This document shows, piece by piece, positions 10,043 to 18,885 of a stretch of 64,000 nucleotides of DNA (positions are counted from its first letter, which is position 1; every line of letters starts with the position of its first letter). Below the pieces are notes generated by a model. The model searched no databases. It worked only from the letters and a program-made list of their open reading frames with translations, and was not told where the DNA came from. The DNA comes from Brevibacillus brevis NBRC 100599 (GTDB lineage Bacteria > Bacillota > Bacilli > Brevibacillales > Brevibacillaceae). Location: NCBI RefSeq assembly GCF_000010165.1, contig NC_012491.1, positions 1,668,001-1,732,000 of the forward strand, in the 5' to 3' direction. The position numbers and the translations under genes are program-made.

Positions 10043-11389
10043 TTATCCGATCGTGATCTTCCCTTTTGGATAGCGGAAGTACTCCTTTTGCTTGCGTTGT
10101 GCGAGGGCAAAGGCAATGGTGAGAGGCCCTACCCGACCGGCAAACATCGTCAATACGATCAGGATTTTCCCGATTGGAGTCAGATGAGGGGTTAGCCCCA
10201 TGGACAATCCAGTCGTAGCAAACGCAGAAGTGACCTCGAACAGGATCATTTCGAATCGGGCACTTGTCTCTGTAATGGAAAGCACCATCGTCATGACAAG
10301 GACAATAAACAAGGAGATCATCGTCAATGTCAGCGATTTGTAGACCATGTGAGGCAGGATGCGTTGTCGGAAGAAGATCACGTCTTCTTTGCCTTTCATT
10401 TGGGCGACAACAGCACCAATCAGTGTGGCGAATGTCGTCGTCTTGATACCGCCACCCGTTGATCCTGGGGAAGCACCGATGAACATTAAGAGAATAATGA
10501 GGAATAAAGATGACTGATACATGTCACCGATATTCAAGGTGTTCGAACCTGCCGTACGTGCTGTCACTGATTGATAAAGTGAGCCAAGCACTTTGCCCAT
10601 CATAGACAAAGGCTGCAAGGTCTTCGGATTCGCATACTCCAAAATAAAGATCAGAGCAGTTCCTGCGACAACTAATATCCCGGTCGTAGACAAAACGACC
10701 TTCGTATGTAGAGAAAGACGGCGCGTTTGACGGTAATCGTACAGCTCACTCACAACCATGAAGCCGATCCCGCCGAGGATGATCAGCAGACAGACAACGA
10801 GCGTGACGACCGGGTCATCTACGTAGGCTGTCAAGCTGGAGAATTCCCCCATTAAGTCAAAGCCAGCATTATTAAAGTTAGAAATTGCATGAAAAAAGCC
10901 GAAGTAGATCGCTTTAGGCAATGGGAAATCAAAGGCAAAGCGTATAGAGAGAAGCACACCGCCGATCAGCTCAGTGAGGGCAGTAAAGACCAGAATCATT
11001 TTGGCCAAACGAACGATACCTTCCATTGACATCTGATTCAGGGATTCTTGCAGGATGAGTCGCTCGCGCAAGGAGATCTTTTTGCGCATGATTAGTGCGA
11101 AAAAGGTAGCGAACGTCATAAAGCCGAGTCCGCCAATTTGGATGAGCGATAAAATGACGAGTTGACCAAAGGTAGTGAAAGTCGTTCCAGTATCGACGAC
11201 AACCAAGCCTGTTACACACGTAGCAGAGGTGGCTGTAAACAGCGCATCAAGCCAATGCAGACCAAGTCCATCAACTGTAGCGACCGGGAGTGTCAAAAGC
11301 AGCGCTCCTAAGAAGATAATCAAGGAAAACCCAAGGACAAGCGTTTTTGGTGGATCAAGGTGAAGCTTTTCTACGATTTTTTTAATCAT
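10043..11389 (-). CDS. ktrB: Ktr potassium uptake system, membrane subunit
   Basis: Membrane-spanning K+ channel-like subunit of a Ktr-type Na+-dependent K+ uptake system. The 448-residue hydrophobic protein has the TrkH/KtrB fold of repeated M1-P-M2 units, with filter-like segments TSATCVTGLVVVDTG, ISNFNNAGFDL, ARTAGSNT and a C-terminal FATTGLSMG, and GASPGSTGGGIKTTT typical of the family. Length matches KtrB (about 450) more than the longer TrkH. The cytosolic partner is probably KtrA at 24311, 13 kb away. It is convergent with leuB and lies downstream of the MocR-type regulator gene, with a terminator between them. Confidence 0.9.
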   Translation of the reverse strand: MIKKIVEKLHLDPPKTLVLGFSLIIFLGALLLTLPVATVDGLGLHWLDALFTATSATCVTGLVVVDTGTTFTTFGQLVILSLIQIGGLGFMTFATFFALIMRKKISLRERLILQESLNQMSMEGIVRLAKMILVFTALTELIGGVLLSIRFAFDFPLPKAIYFGFFHAISNFNNAGFDLMGEFSSLTAYVDDPVVTLVVCLLIILGGIGFMVVSELYDYRQTRRLSLHTKVVLSTTGILVVAGTALIFILEYANPKTLQPLSMMGKVLGSLYQSVTARTAGSNTLNIGDMYQSSLFLIILLMFIGASPGSTGGGIKTTTFATLIGAVVAQMKGKEDVIFFRQRILPHMVYKSLTLTMISLFIVLVMTMVLSITETSARFEMILFEVTSAFATTGLSMGLTPHLTPIGKILIVLTMFAGRVGPLTIAFALAQRKQKEYFRYPKGKITIG

Positions 11390-11432
11390 AGCAGGTTATA
11401 CCTCGGCTTTTTTTTGAGTCTAGTGAAAAGGA

Positions 11433-11472
11433 AAAGAGGGAAATCCATTTCTTAGTATGGCATTTCCCTTGG
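11433..11472 (-). terminator. Terminator after the MocR-type gene
   Basis: On the minus strand AGGGAAAT pairs with ATTTCCCT (11437-11444 with 11462-11469), followed by CTTTTCCTTTTC, just after the stop of the regulator gene. Confidence 0.6.
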
Positions 11473-11477
11473 AAAAC

Positions 11478-12920
11478 TTACCGAAGTAGAGCAGCACCCA
11501 ATCGGTGAAGCCAATGCTTCAACTCTCGTTCTTCCAGTGGAGCGAGTGGAAAACGGACTGCCGGGCAGCGCAGAATATCGGCGGGCTCATCTGCTACGCG
11601 AAAAGCATGACCGCCAGTCAGCTCGAGTCCTTCCTCACGCAGAATAGCGACGACTCTCTCTTCTTGTTCGGTTGCTCTTGCGGTTGGCGTGCCCCATTTG
11701 ATCCACGTATTTAAGCCCCCTGAAATGGGGTACATTCTCGCATGATCAGGAAGTGCCTGGCGTCTTTCCTGCCACAGTCGCAGGAAGCGGGTCTGGAACA
11801 GGGCGCGACGATCCGTCAGAAACTCTTCATAAAACCATGGATCATCGAGGAGGCGGACGGCGGATTCCACGACGAGCAAGGATGGCTCAGCTCCTGTCAT
11901 GGAAACAAGCTGACTGTAGCGTTCCAACTCGTCATCCGATAAATCAGAAGGAAGCATCAATACGCCCAATTGCAGATCGCGAGCCAACGTTTTTGACAAC
12001 GAATGCAGATAGTAGACCTCCACAGGGCTTTTTGCCTGTGCAGCCATCTGGTACAGCGGAACACTCGGTTCTTCAAACCAGAGGTCGCCATAATGGTCAT
12101 TTTCCACAAGACGTACGTTGTGGCTTTGCGCCCATTCGAGCAGATCTTCCTTTCGTTTCAACGAATAGCTGATACCCGTAGGAAATTGATAATGCGGGTT
12201 AATCAAAAGCCAATTCGCCGGGTAATGCTCCTGCTCTTCTGTGAGAGCTTGAATACAAACGCCTTCTTCATCCATGCGAATCGGGCGAACGGTAATTCCG
12301 CACTGACTCAATAGGCGAAGAAATACGGGATAGCTGTACTCCTCCACATAGACGACATCACGTGAATTCATGACACGCTGGGCAAGAAAGGCGAAGCCGC
12401 TTGTGCTTCTATTAAAAAGCAGGAGGCGCTCAGGTGAGTGAGGAAGCCCACGGCGGCCGAGGTGATCGGCAAAAACCTTGGCAGCTTGTGTACGCCTGAT
12501 TTTCTTTTGCGCGGACGGTTCATCCAATACGGTCAGGCTCTCATAAAAAGCACCACGCAATCGTTTCACCAGCTCTTCGCTAGGACGAGGGGAGGAATCA
12601 GCTAGGGAAGCGATCGGAATATCTGTGAGCGGGAGGCGATTTTCCAAACGAGCTTCTTTAGCAAGCTGCGTCAAGTAATAACCTTTGCCGTGCACAGCTT
12701 CCAGCCAGCCTTCCAACGCAAGATGATCGTATGCTTTTTTGACTGTCTCCAACGAGCAGCCGCTAATTGTTTTCATATCTCGCAGTGATATCAATTGTTG
12801 TCCATCTACAAGAAAGGCACCACGAAGAATCGCTGTTTTCAATTGTTCAGCGAGTTGTACATAGATCGGTGTGTGCGATTGTTTGTGGAAATGAAAAGAA
12901 AAATATGGTCGCTCTGGCAT
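11478..12920 (-). CDS. MocR-type transcriptional regulator (GntR helix-turn-helix plus aminotransferase fold)
   Basis: A 480-residue regulator with an N-terminal GntR winged helix (about 15-85) joined to a class I aminotransferase-like, PLP-binding domain (about 130-475). The PLP lysine is Lys310 in HSLSKTLAR and the ring-pairing Asp is in ENDHYGDLWF, so the cofactor site looks intact. The family controls vitamin B6, amino acid, GABA or transport genes; the target here is not shown by the context, and no divergent partner gene is obviously co-regulated (moaB is the divergent neighbour). AAGGAGG lies 9 bases before the ATG. The DNA-binding part lacks a few of the usual GntR residues but keeps the helix-turn-helix (SLETVKKAYDHLALEGWL). 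Confidence 0.88.
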   Translation of the reverse strand: MPERPYFSFHFHKQSHTPIYVQLAEQLKTAILRGAFLVDGQQLISLRDMKTISGCSLETVKKAYDHLALEGWLEAVHGKGYYLTQLAKEARLENRLPLTDIPIASLADSSPRPSEELVKRLRGAFYESLTVLDEPSAQKKIRRTQAAKVFADHLGRRGLPHSPERLLLFNRSTSGFAFLAQRVMNSRDVVYVEEYSYPVFLRLLSQCGITVRPIRMDEEGVCIQALTEEQEHYPANWLLINPHYQFPTGISYSLKRKEDLLEWAQSHNVRLVENDHYGDLWFEEPSVPLYQMAAQAKSPVEVYYLHSLSKTLARDLQLGVLMLPSDLSDDELERYSQLVSMTGAEPSLLVVESAVRLLDDPWFYEEFLTDRRALFQTRFLRLWQERRQALPDHARMYPISGGLNTWIKWGTPTARATEQEERVVAILREEGLELTGGHAFRVADEPADILRCPAVRFPLAPLEERELKHWLHRLGAALLR

Positions 12921-13094
12921 TCGCGCACGCCTCCTTGTCTGTCAAAAAAATAGCAGTCATCAGCATTATATAGGAAAGCGAAGCATCTCGGGTATAGGGA
13001 GTGAAGAAATTGTTGCCGGAACGACGAGGGTATTGGAAACCGGAACATGGTATCATGAGAAGAGATATATATTGAAGAAATGAGGAAAATACGG

Positions 13095-13601
13095 ATGAGT
13101 ACGCAGGAACACAAGGCGCTATCGCCCAAGCAAGTCACATGCATGGTCATCACCGTTTCCGATACCCGGACAGAGGATACAGATAAAAGCGGGCAATTAA
13201 TGAAGCAACTATTGACTGAAGCAGGTCACAGCGTTGCGCTTTATCAAATAGTTAAGGACGAGCCTGTACAGGTCATAGCTGCGATCGAAGCGGGAATCGC
13301 ACATGAAGATGTTCAAGTCATTCTTCTCAATGGCGGTACTGGCATTTCCCCTCGAGACAATACCTTTGAGGCTGTTTCTGGCTTGCTCGATAAGGAAATG
13401 CCAGGGTTTGGCGAGCTGTTTCGGATGTTGAGCTTTACAGAAGACATCGGTTCGGCAGCGATGCTCAGTCGTGCGATTGCAGGAACGCGGAAAGGGAAAA
13501 TGATTTTTTCCACGCCAGGTTCGACAGGTGCGGTGCGACTGGCGATGAATCGGTTGATCGTGCCGGAGCTGGGGCATGTGGTGCGCGAATTAAACCGTTA
13601 A
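13095..13601 (+). CDS. moaB: Molybdenum cofactor biosynthesis protein MoaB/MogA family
   Basis: Adenylates molybdopterin before molybdate insertion (MogA/MoaB activity). The 168-residue protein has VSDTRTEDTDKSGQ near the start, the NGGTGISPRDNTFEA motif and the C-terminal STPGSTGAVRLAM, all characteristic. The ATG at 13095 has GAGGAAAA about 9 bases upstream; an earlier in-frame ATG (13080) overlaps that site and has no site of its own. No other moa or moe gene is nearby, so it is a detached member of the pathway. Confidence 0.92.
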   Translation: MSTQEHKALSPKQVTCMVITVSDTRTEDTDKSGQLMKQLLTEAGHSVALYQIVKDEPVQVIAAIEAGIAHEDVQVILLNGGTGISPRDNTFEAVSGLLDKEMPGFGELFRMLSFTEDIGSAAMLSRAIAGTRKGKMIFSTPGSTGAVRLAMNRLIVPELGHVVRELNR

Positions 13602-13663
13602 CGATTTGCCGTTACTAGCCTCGTATGGTACTGTTACGAAAGGAAAAAGATCGGTCAGACCTG

Positions 13664-13689
13664 AACCATCGATTGCAGATGGTTTTTTG
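13664..13689 (+). terminator. Terminator-like hairpin between moaB and the radical SAM gene
   Basis: AACCATC (13664-13670), a 7-base loop and GATGGTT (13678-13684), followed by TTTTGG. It ends moaB transcription or attenuates read-through into the next gene, whose start lies about 35 bases later. Confidence 0.6.
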
Positions 13690-13722
13690 GTGCCGAATTT
13701 TGCAAGGAGAGTAGACCCATCC

Positions 13723-15501
13723 ATGAAGATTTTACTATCGACTTTAAACGCCAAGTTTATTCACTCCTCACTCGCTTTGCGTTATTTGCGAAGCTATGCT
13801 CAGGAAGCATTTCCTTCGATTGAGCTGGTGGAGTATACCATCAACGATGTGACGTTAAATATAGTAGCAGATATACACAAGCGCAAGCCCGATGTTGTTG
13901 CATTTTCCTGTTATATCTGGAACATTCGTGAGACCCTCAGTGTCATGCGCACGCTGAAAAAGATTTGCCCGGATGTTCCGATTATCCTCGGCGGACCAGA
14001 AGTGACCTATGATGCGGACGAATGGATGAAGAAGCATCCTGAAATCGATGTGATCTGCATTGGTGAAGGGGAGCAAACCTTCTTGGAGCTTTTGCAGGTG
14101 TACCAGGAATCCCTGCAAACCAAGCAGCCTCCGCGCTTGCGTGATGTAGCCGGAATCGCTTATCGCGAAGAGGAGTACGTGCGTTTTTCTATGCCGCGTG
14201 CGCAGGTTGAAGAGATGGACAGCATTCCTTCCCCATACGCGGATCATCTGGACGAGCTGAACAACCGCGTCGTCTATTTCGAGGCATCCCGTGGCTGTCC
14301 GTTCAAATGCCAATACTGTCTGTCTTCGATTGAAGACGGCGTACGCTATTTCAGTCTGGAACGAGTGAAGGAAGATCTCATGCGTTTGATCAATCACGGC
14401 GTCAAAACGATCAAGTTCGTGGATCGAACGTTTAACATCAATAAAAAATATGCGTTGGAAATCTTTCAGTTTTTGATCGATAACCACAATGGCACGGTCT
14501 TTCAATTCGAGATTACGGCAGACATTTTGCGCGCGGACGTACTCGACTTCTTGACCGAGAACGCACCTCCAGGTATTTTCCGCTTCGAGATTGGGGTTCA
14601 GTCCACGAATGATGAGACCAACCGCCTTGTTCAGCGGATTCAGCGCTTCGATCGCCTTGCGCGGACAGTGACACAGATCAAGGATTCGAAAAAAATCGAT
14701 CAGCATTTGGACTTGATCGCTGGTTTGCCTGAGGAAGATTATGCGTCCTTCCGCAAAACCTTCAACGACGTGTTTGGTCTGCGCCCGGAAGAACTTCAGC
14801 TCGGCTTTTTGAAAATGCTGCGCGGGACAGGTGTTCGTGCGCGAGCGGCTAATCACGGCTATGTTTTTATGGATGAGGCTCCTTACGAAATTTTGGGGAA
14901 CAACGTCCTTTCCTTTGATGACATGCAAAAAATCAAGCGTGTAGAAGACATTTTGGAAAAGTACTGGAACGCGCACCGGATGGACTATACAGTGGAGTGG
15001 CTCTTGGCGAATCAGTTCGAAACGGCTTTTGACTTCTTCCAGGCATTTGGCGATTATTGGGAAAATCAGGGTTGGGGCCGAATTGGTCATCAATTAGAGG
15101 ATTTGTTCGTACGTTTGCAGAAGTTTTTGCAATTCCAGGAAGTGGATGGTATGGGTCATGTGCTTAGCATGATGAAATTCGATTTCCTGCGCAACCAGAA
15201 GCATCGCCCGCGCAAGCTGTGGTGGGAGGATGTCATGGACAAGGAAGAGATGCAACAGACGTTTGCTGTCCTAACCGAGCAGCGTGAGCGACTCCGCGAT
15301 GATTTTGCGGCACATGCTGCGTTGGAAAAAGATTATTTCAAACACACGCTGACTGCCAAGGTGACCTTTGATATTGAAAAATGGATGGAGACCGGTGAGC
15401 TTGTCGAGGGAGATTTTACACTCGTCGTGTATTATCCGTACAAAGACGAAGAGCAAAATGCTTTTGCCGTCGTCAAGCAGGACGTCCAAGCAGCAGGCTA
15501 A
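13723..15501 (+). CDS. B12-binding domain radical SAM protein, DUF4080 family
   Basis: A 592-residue protein with an N-terminal cobalamin-binding Rossmann-like domain (about 1-135, with IILGGPEVTYD and CIGEGEQTF), then a radical SAM core with the cluster motif CxxxCxxC at Cys192, Cys196 and Cys199 (GCPFKCQYC), and a C-terminal DUF4080-type extension from about 430. Family members are annotated as Fe-S oxidoreductases, but their substrate is not known to me. The ATG at 13723 has AAGGAGA 12 bases upstream; the frame is open further upstream but without a site. It is followed 37 bases later by the AlkD gene, so the two may be co-transcribed. Confidence 0.88.
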   Translation: MKILLSTLNAKFIHSSLALRYLRSYAQEAFPSIELVEYTINDVTLNIVADIHKRKPDVVAFSCYIWNIRETLSVMRTLKKICPDVPIILGGPEVTYDADEWMKKHPEIDVICIGEGEQTFLELLQVYQESLQTKQPPRLRDVAGIAYREEEYVRFSMPRAQVEEMDSIPSPYADHLDELNNRVVYFEASRGCPFKCQYCLSSIEDGVRYFSLERVKEDLMRLINHGVKTIKFVDRTFNINKKYALEIFQFLIDNHNGTVFQFEITADILRADVLDFLTENAPPGIFRFEIGVQSTNDETNRLVQRIQRFDRLARTVTQIKDSKKIDQHLDLIAGLPEEDYASFRKTFNDVFGLRPEELQLGFLKMLRGTGVRARAANHGYVFMDEAPYEILGNNVLSFDDMQKIKRVEDILEKYWNAHRMDYTVEWLLANQFETAFDFFQAFGDYWENQGWGRIGHQLEDLFVRLQKFLQFQEVDGMGHVLSMMKFDFLRNQKHRPRKLWWEDVMDKEEMQQTFAVLTEQRERLRDDFAAHAALEKDYFKHTLTAKVTFDIEKWMETGELVEGDFTLVVYYPYKDEEQNAFAVVKQDVQAAG

Positions 15502-15538
15502 ACCACCGGATGATCAGATGGGGTGGGAGGAGACGCGG

Positions 15539-16210
15539 ATGAACGCAAGTGAGTATACGGAGGCTGTCGAGGAACGGTTGCGTGCACATAGTGATTCGAT
15601 TGTGGCTGGCCCCATGGCACAGTACATGAAAAATCATTTTCCTTTTCTGGGGATAAAATCACCACAGCGCAAAGAACTGACCAAACAAATCTTTCGTGAG
15701 TATGGTGTACCCGAAGATTGGGAGCAGGTCGTTCGGTCCTTGTGGGCTTTGCCAGCGCGAGAGTACCAGTATGTAGCGCTTGACGTACTCGAGAAGTCCA
15801 AAAAGCGTCTCACCCCTAACCATCTCCCGTTCGTTGTCGAACTGATTACGACAAAATCGTGGTGGGATACCGTCGATTATTTGGCTTCCCATACAACGGG
15901 CAAATTGTTCGCCGTACATCCCGAACTGATCGAACCGAATACGACAGCCTGGATGGATGGGACCAACATGTGGCTGCAACGAACGGCAATTTTATTTCAA
16001 TTGTCGTACAAGGACAAGACCGATCAGCGGCGGCTCTTTTCTTTGGTGGAAAGATGCGCGGATTCCAAAGAGTTTTTTATTCAGAAGGCAATCGGCTGGG
16101 CGTTGAGAGAGTATGCGAAAACCAATCCCAAAGCCGTGCGTGAATTTGTAGAAGCGACTCCACTTGCGAGTTTGTCCAGGCGTGAAGCGCTCAAGCATCT
16201 ATCAGGATAG
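15539..16210 (+). CDS. alkD: DNA alkylation repair protein, AlkD-like
   Basis: A 223-residue all-helical HEAT-repeat-like protein of the AlkD DNA glycosylase family, which excises bulky or positively charged alkylated bases such as 3- and 7-methylpurines. Typical features are MKNHFPFLGIKSPQRK near residue 30, the W-rich SWWDTVDYLASHTTGK stretch with the catalytic-site Trp/Asp, and the KAIGWALREYAK helix. The ATG at 15539 has GGGAGGAG 6-7 bases upstream. The reading frame overlaps the end of the preceding gene only before this start. Confidence 0.93.
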   Translation: MNASEYTEAVEERLRAHSDSIVAGPMAQYMKNHFPFLGIKSPQRKELTKQIFREYGVPEDWEQVVRSLWALPAREYQYVALDVLEKSKKRLTPNHLPFVVELITTKSWWDTVDYLASHTTGKLFAVHPELIEPNTTAWMDGTNMWLQRTAILFQLSYKDKTDQRRLFSLVERCADSKEFFIQKAIGWALREYAKTNPKAVREFVEATPLASLSRREALKHLSG

Positions 16211-16381
16211 GGTCGTCTGTTGTATCTGTGCTTGATAAAATACGCAAATCTATTGCACAATAAACAAGTACCTTTTTTGAGGTTCATAACGTAATACATA
16301 GAGTCAGATATCGTGCGATGCCATAGCTGCTAGTATGTCAAGAAATGACCGCACTGTGGCAAGGATAGGGGATTTTGCCTC

Positions 16382-16999
16382 ATGGAAGTCGACCTGCTAA
16401 TGTCCATCATAGAGCAATACGGTTACGTAGCGATTTTTTTCATGCTTTGGCTGGGGATTGTAGGCTTGCCGATTCCCGATGAGCTGGTTGTCGCTACAGG
16501 AGGATTTCTTGCCTCCATTGGCATGTTAAACCCTTGGTATTCTTTTTTGGCGGGATATTTAGGGGTTGCCTCCGGATTGACGATTGGCTTTTTACTTGGA
16601 AAGTACTTTGGGAAACCGATATTGCAGTGGTTGTGCAAAACCGAGAAAATGAGGAACGCCGTGAATCGATCAACGAGCTTGCTGGAGAAGTATGGAACTA
16701 CTGCTCTTTGCATCAGCTACTTATTTCCGGTTGTCCGTCATGTCGTACCTTATTTGGTCGGGCTTGGTGGTATGACGTTCCGGCGTTATGCGGTGCTGTC
16801 ATATCCGATCGGGTTGATTTGGACCATCGCCTTTTACTTTCTCGGCCATGTATTCGGTAATAATGTGGAAGCCATTATCGAGGTCATCCGTAAATACGGT
16901 TTCTACGCTTTGCTGGTGATCGTGATTGTATTGGCTGTGGTATTTTTCGTACGCAAGCAGTTTATGGCAAATCGGGCATATCGGGCAAAAGGAGAATAA
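16382..16999 (+). CDS. DedA/SNARE-associated family membrane protein
   Basis: A 205-residue integral membrane protein of the DedA superfamily. Near the N-terminus GIVGLPIPDELVVATGGFLA forms the characteristic re-entrant loop with the acidic pair, and FPVVRHVVPYLVGLGGMTFRRY carries the conserved Arg motif. Some DedA proteins are lipid-carrier (undecaprenyl phosphate) or phospholipid flippases in the cytoplasmic membrane; which applies here is not shown. An alternative start, ATG 16400, would remove six residues. The next membrane protein gene starts 3 bases after the stop. Confidence 0.9.
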   Translation: MEVDLLMSIIEQYGYVAIFFMLWLGIVGLPIPDELVVATGGFLASIGMLNPWYSFLAGYLGVASGLTIGFLLGKYFGKPILQWLCKTEKMRNAVNRSTSLLEKYGTTALCISYLFPVVRHVVPYLVGLGGMTFRRYAVLSYPIGLIWTIAFYFLGHVFGNNVEAIIEVIRKYGFYALLVIVIVLAVVFFVRKQFMANRAYRAKGE

Positions 17000-17002
17000 G
17001 AA

Positions 17003-17386
17003 ATGTACCATCAACAATTAGCTGCCCACCGCCGCAATTTCATGTTGCTGCTCGTTATTAGTTGGGCCCTCCTCTTGGTCGGATACTTCAATTCGAATGT
17101 TTGGGTGCTGGCGGCAGGAGCTTTACTGGTGAATGGCTATGCTTATTACCTGATGCAGGCAGACAAGCGTCTGGCTAAAGAAAAAGGTTTTCGGGTTCCA
17201 GAAATGAGCCTTTTTTTGGTCGCATTTTTAGGAGGAGGGATTGGGGCGTTTGAGGGTATGCTCATTCAACGGCATAAAACCAAGCATACCTCTTTTCGTA
17301 TTCTACTCCCGCTCTTTTGCATCGCGCAAATCTTGCTAGTCATTTGGGGAATACAACTATATTTGGATAAGAATCTCGTGTCGTAG
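17003..17386 (+). CDS. DUF1294-type small membrane protein
   Basis: A 127-residue protein with a basic N-terminus and about four membrane spans. The motif YYLMQADKRLAKEKGFRVPE followed by a hydrophobic GGGIGAFEGMLIQRHKTKH segment matches the DUF1294 pattern (K/R-x-A... with GG-x-x-G-A and H-K-T). The family has no established function. An AAAGGAG site precedes the ATG and the gap to the DedA-like gene is three bases, so the two are co-expressed. Confidence 0.8.
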   Translation: MYHQQLAAHRRNFMLLLVISWALLLVGYFNSNVWVLAAGALLVNGYAYYLMQADKRLAKEKGFRVPEMSLFLVAFLGGGIGAFEGMLIQRHKTKHTSFRILLPLFCIAQILLVIWGIQLYLDKNLVS

Positions 17387-17480
17387 GTGGCACGGGATTT
17401 TCTTTTTGTAAAAAGGATTCTTTTGTTTGAAAATTCAGCCTATAATGGAAGTAACGATGGAACAAGCTGAGGAGGTAGTT

Positions 17481-18761
17481 ATGTCTCAATCGAGCGGCTT
17501 AACGAAAGCGTACGCGCAGCAATTGGATGCACAGGATGAACTCGCGAGCTATCGCGAAGAGTTTTATTTGCTTCCGAGCCTGTATTTGGATGGAAACTCG
17601 CTTGGCCTCATGTCAAAAAGAGCGGAAAAGAGCGTCATGGATATGATGCAGTCTTGGAAGGAGCTGGGTGTGGAAGGCTGGACAACGGGTCGTCATCCGT
17701 GGTTTTTCTTTTCGGAGAAATTGGCAGAGATGAGCGCAGCGCTTGTAGGGGCAGGCCCGGAGGAAGTGATTGTCACGGGATCTACGACGATCAACCTGCA
17801 TCAGCTGGCAGCTACCTTCTATCGTCCTGTTGGGAAGAGGTCGAAGGTCGTTGCCACTGAACTGGATTTCCCTACCGATATATACGCACTGCAGAGTCAA
17901 ATGAAGCTCCACGGGCTGGACCCGGAAGAGCATTTGGTTCGGGTGGCATCAAGAGATGGTCGCCTAATCGAAGAAGAGGATATTATCGATGCGATGACGG
18001 ATGAAGTAGCACTCGTTGTCCTTCCTACCGTCCTGTATCGCAGTGGCCAGCTGCTCGATATCGAACGGTTGACAGCAGCCGCACATGAGAGAGGCATTCT
18101 GATTGGTTTTGACGGATGTCACTCTGTAGGAGCGATCCCGCATTCCTTCAGTAAATGGGGAGTGGACTTTGCCTACTGGTGTAACTACAAATACGTAAAT
18201 GCAGGGCCTGGAAGCGTGGGCAGCCTATATGTAAATCGCAAGCATTTTGGCAGGACTCCTGGATTGGCGGGATGGTTCAGCTCGAAAAAGGATAAGCAAT
18301 TTGACATGGATCATACGCTGGAGGCATGTGAAAGTGCGGGCGCTTACCAGATCGGTACCCCACATATGCTGAGTCTCGCCCCACTGCTTGGTTCGTTGGA
18401 AATGTTCCAGGAGGTGTCCATGGAAAAGCTCCGTACCAAGTCGCTCGGCTTAACGCGGTTCATGATGGATTTGATCGAGGTGGAGCTGACAGACATGGGT
18501 TTTACGATTGCGAACCCACAGCAGGACGATCGCCGAGGTGGGCATGTCAGCCTTGAGCACGAAGAGGCCATACGTATATGCAAGGCCTTGAAGGAAGCGG
18601 GCATTATTCCTGACTTTCGTGCCCCAAACATCATCCGGTTAGCCCCTGTTGCTTTCTATACGACTTATACAGAGGTTTGGGAAAGTGTCCAGATCTTAAA
18701 GGCGATCATGCTGGAGAAGAGCTACGAGAAATTTGAAAACAAGCGCGAGGTAGTCGCTTGA
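17481..18761 (+). CDS. kynU: Kynureninase
   Basis: PLP enzyme that cleaves kynurenine to anthranilate and alanine. The 426-residue protein has the family fold: YLDGNSLG near residue 36, [13 protein letters not shown], the [11 protein letters not shown] segment with the PLP-binding Asp, and the Schiff-base lysine Lys237 in [17 protein letters not shown] 17481 has GAGGAGG 5 bases upstream; the frame extends upstream without a site. Neither tryptophan 2,3-dioxygenase nor kynurenine formamidase is adjacent, so the gene stands alone and is closed by a strong terminator. It may work with kyn genes elsewhere or scavenge kynurenine. Confidence 0.9.
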   Translation: MSQSSGLTKAYAQQLDAQDELASYREEFYLLPSLYLDGNSLGLMSKRAEKSVMDMMQSWKELGVEGWTTGRHPWFFFSEKLAEMSAALVGAGPEEVIVTGSTTINLHQLAATFYRPVGKRSKVVATELDFPTDIYALQSQMKLHGLDPEEHLVRVASRDGRLIEEEDIIDAMTDEVALVVLPTVLYRSGQLLDIERLTAAAHERGILIGFDGCHSVGAIPHSFSKWGVDFAYWCNYKYVNAGPGSVGSLYVNRKHFGRTPGLAGWFSSKKDKQFDMDHTLEACESAGAYQIGTPHMLSLAPLLGSLEMFQEVSMEKLRTKSLGLTRFMMDLIEVELTDMGFTIANPQQDDRRGGHVSLEHEEAIRICKALKEAGIIPDFRAPNIIRLAPVAFYTTYTEVWESVQILKAIMLEKSYEKFENKREVVA

Positions 18762-18795
18762 CAGGTCCGACTTAGGTTGGACCTGTTTTTCTTTT
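18761..18795 (+). terminator. Terminator of kynU
   Basis: ACAGGTCC (18761-18768), a 10-base loop and GGACCTGT (18779-18786), followed by TTTTCTTTT. The stem starts on the last base of the stop codon. Confidence 0.9.
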
Positions 18796-18885
18796 GTAAT
18801 ACGCCATTTACGGGATTTTCTTTCCATTATTGGGCACACTATCCGTACCTGTAGACAGTCTACATTCTACATTCCATGGATAAGG

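Noticed and set aside
13855-15093. A 412-codon minus-strand frame inside the radical SAM gene
   Set aside because: Mirror frame of a clear enzyme, without a start signal.
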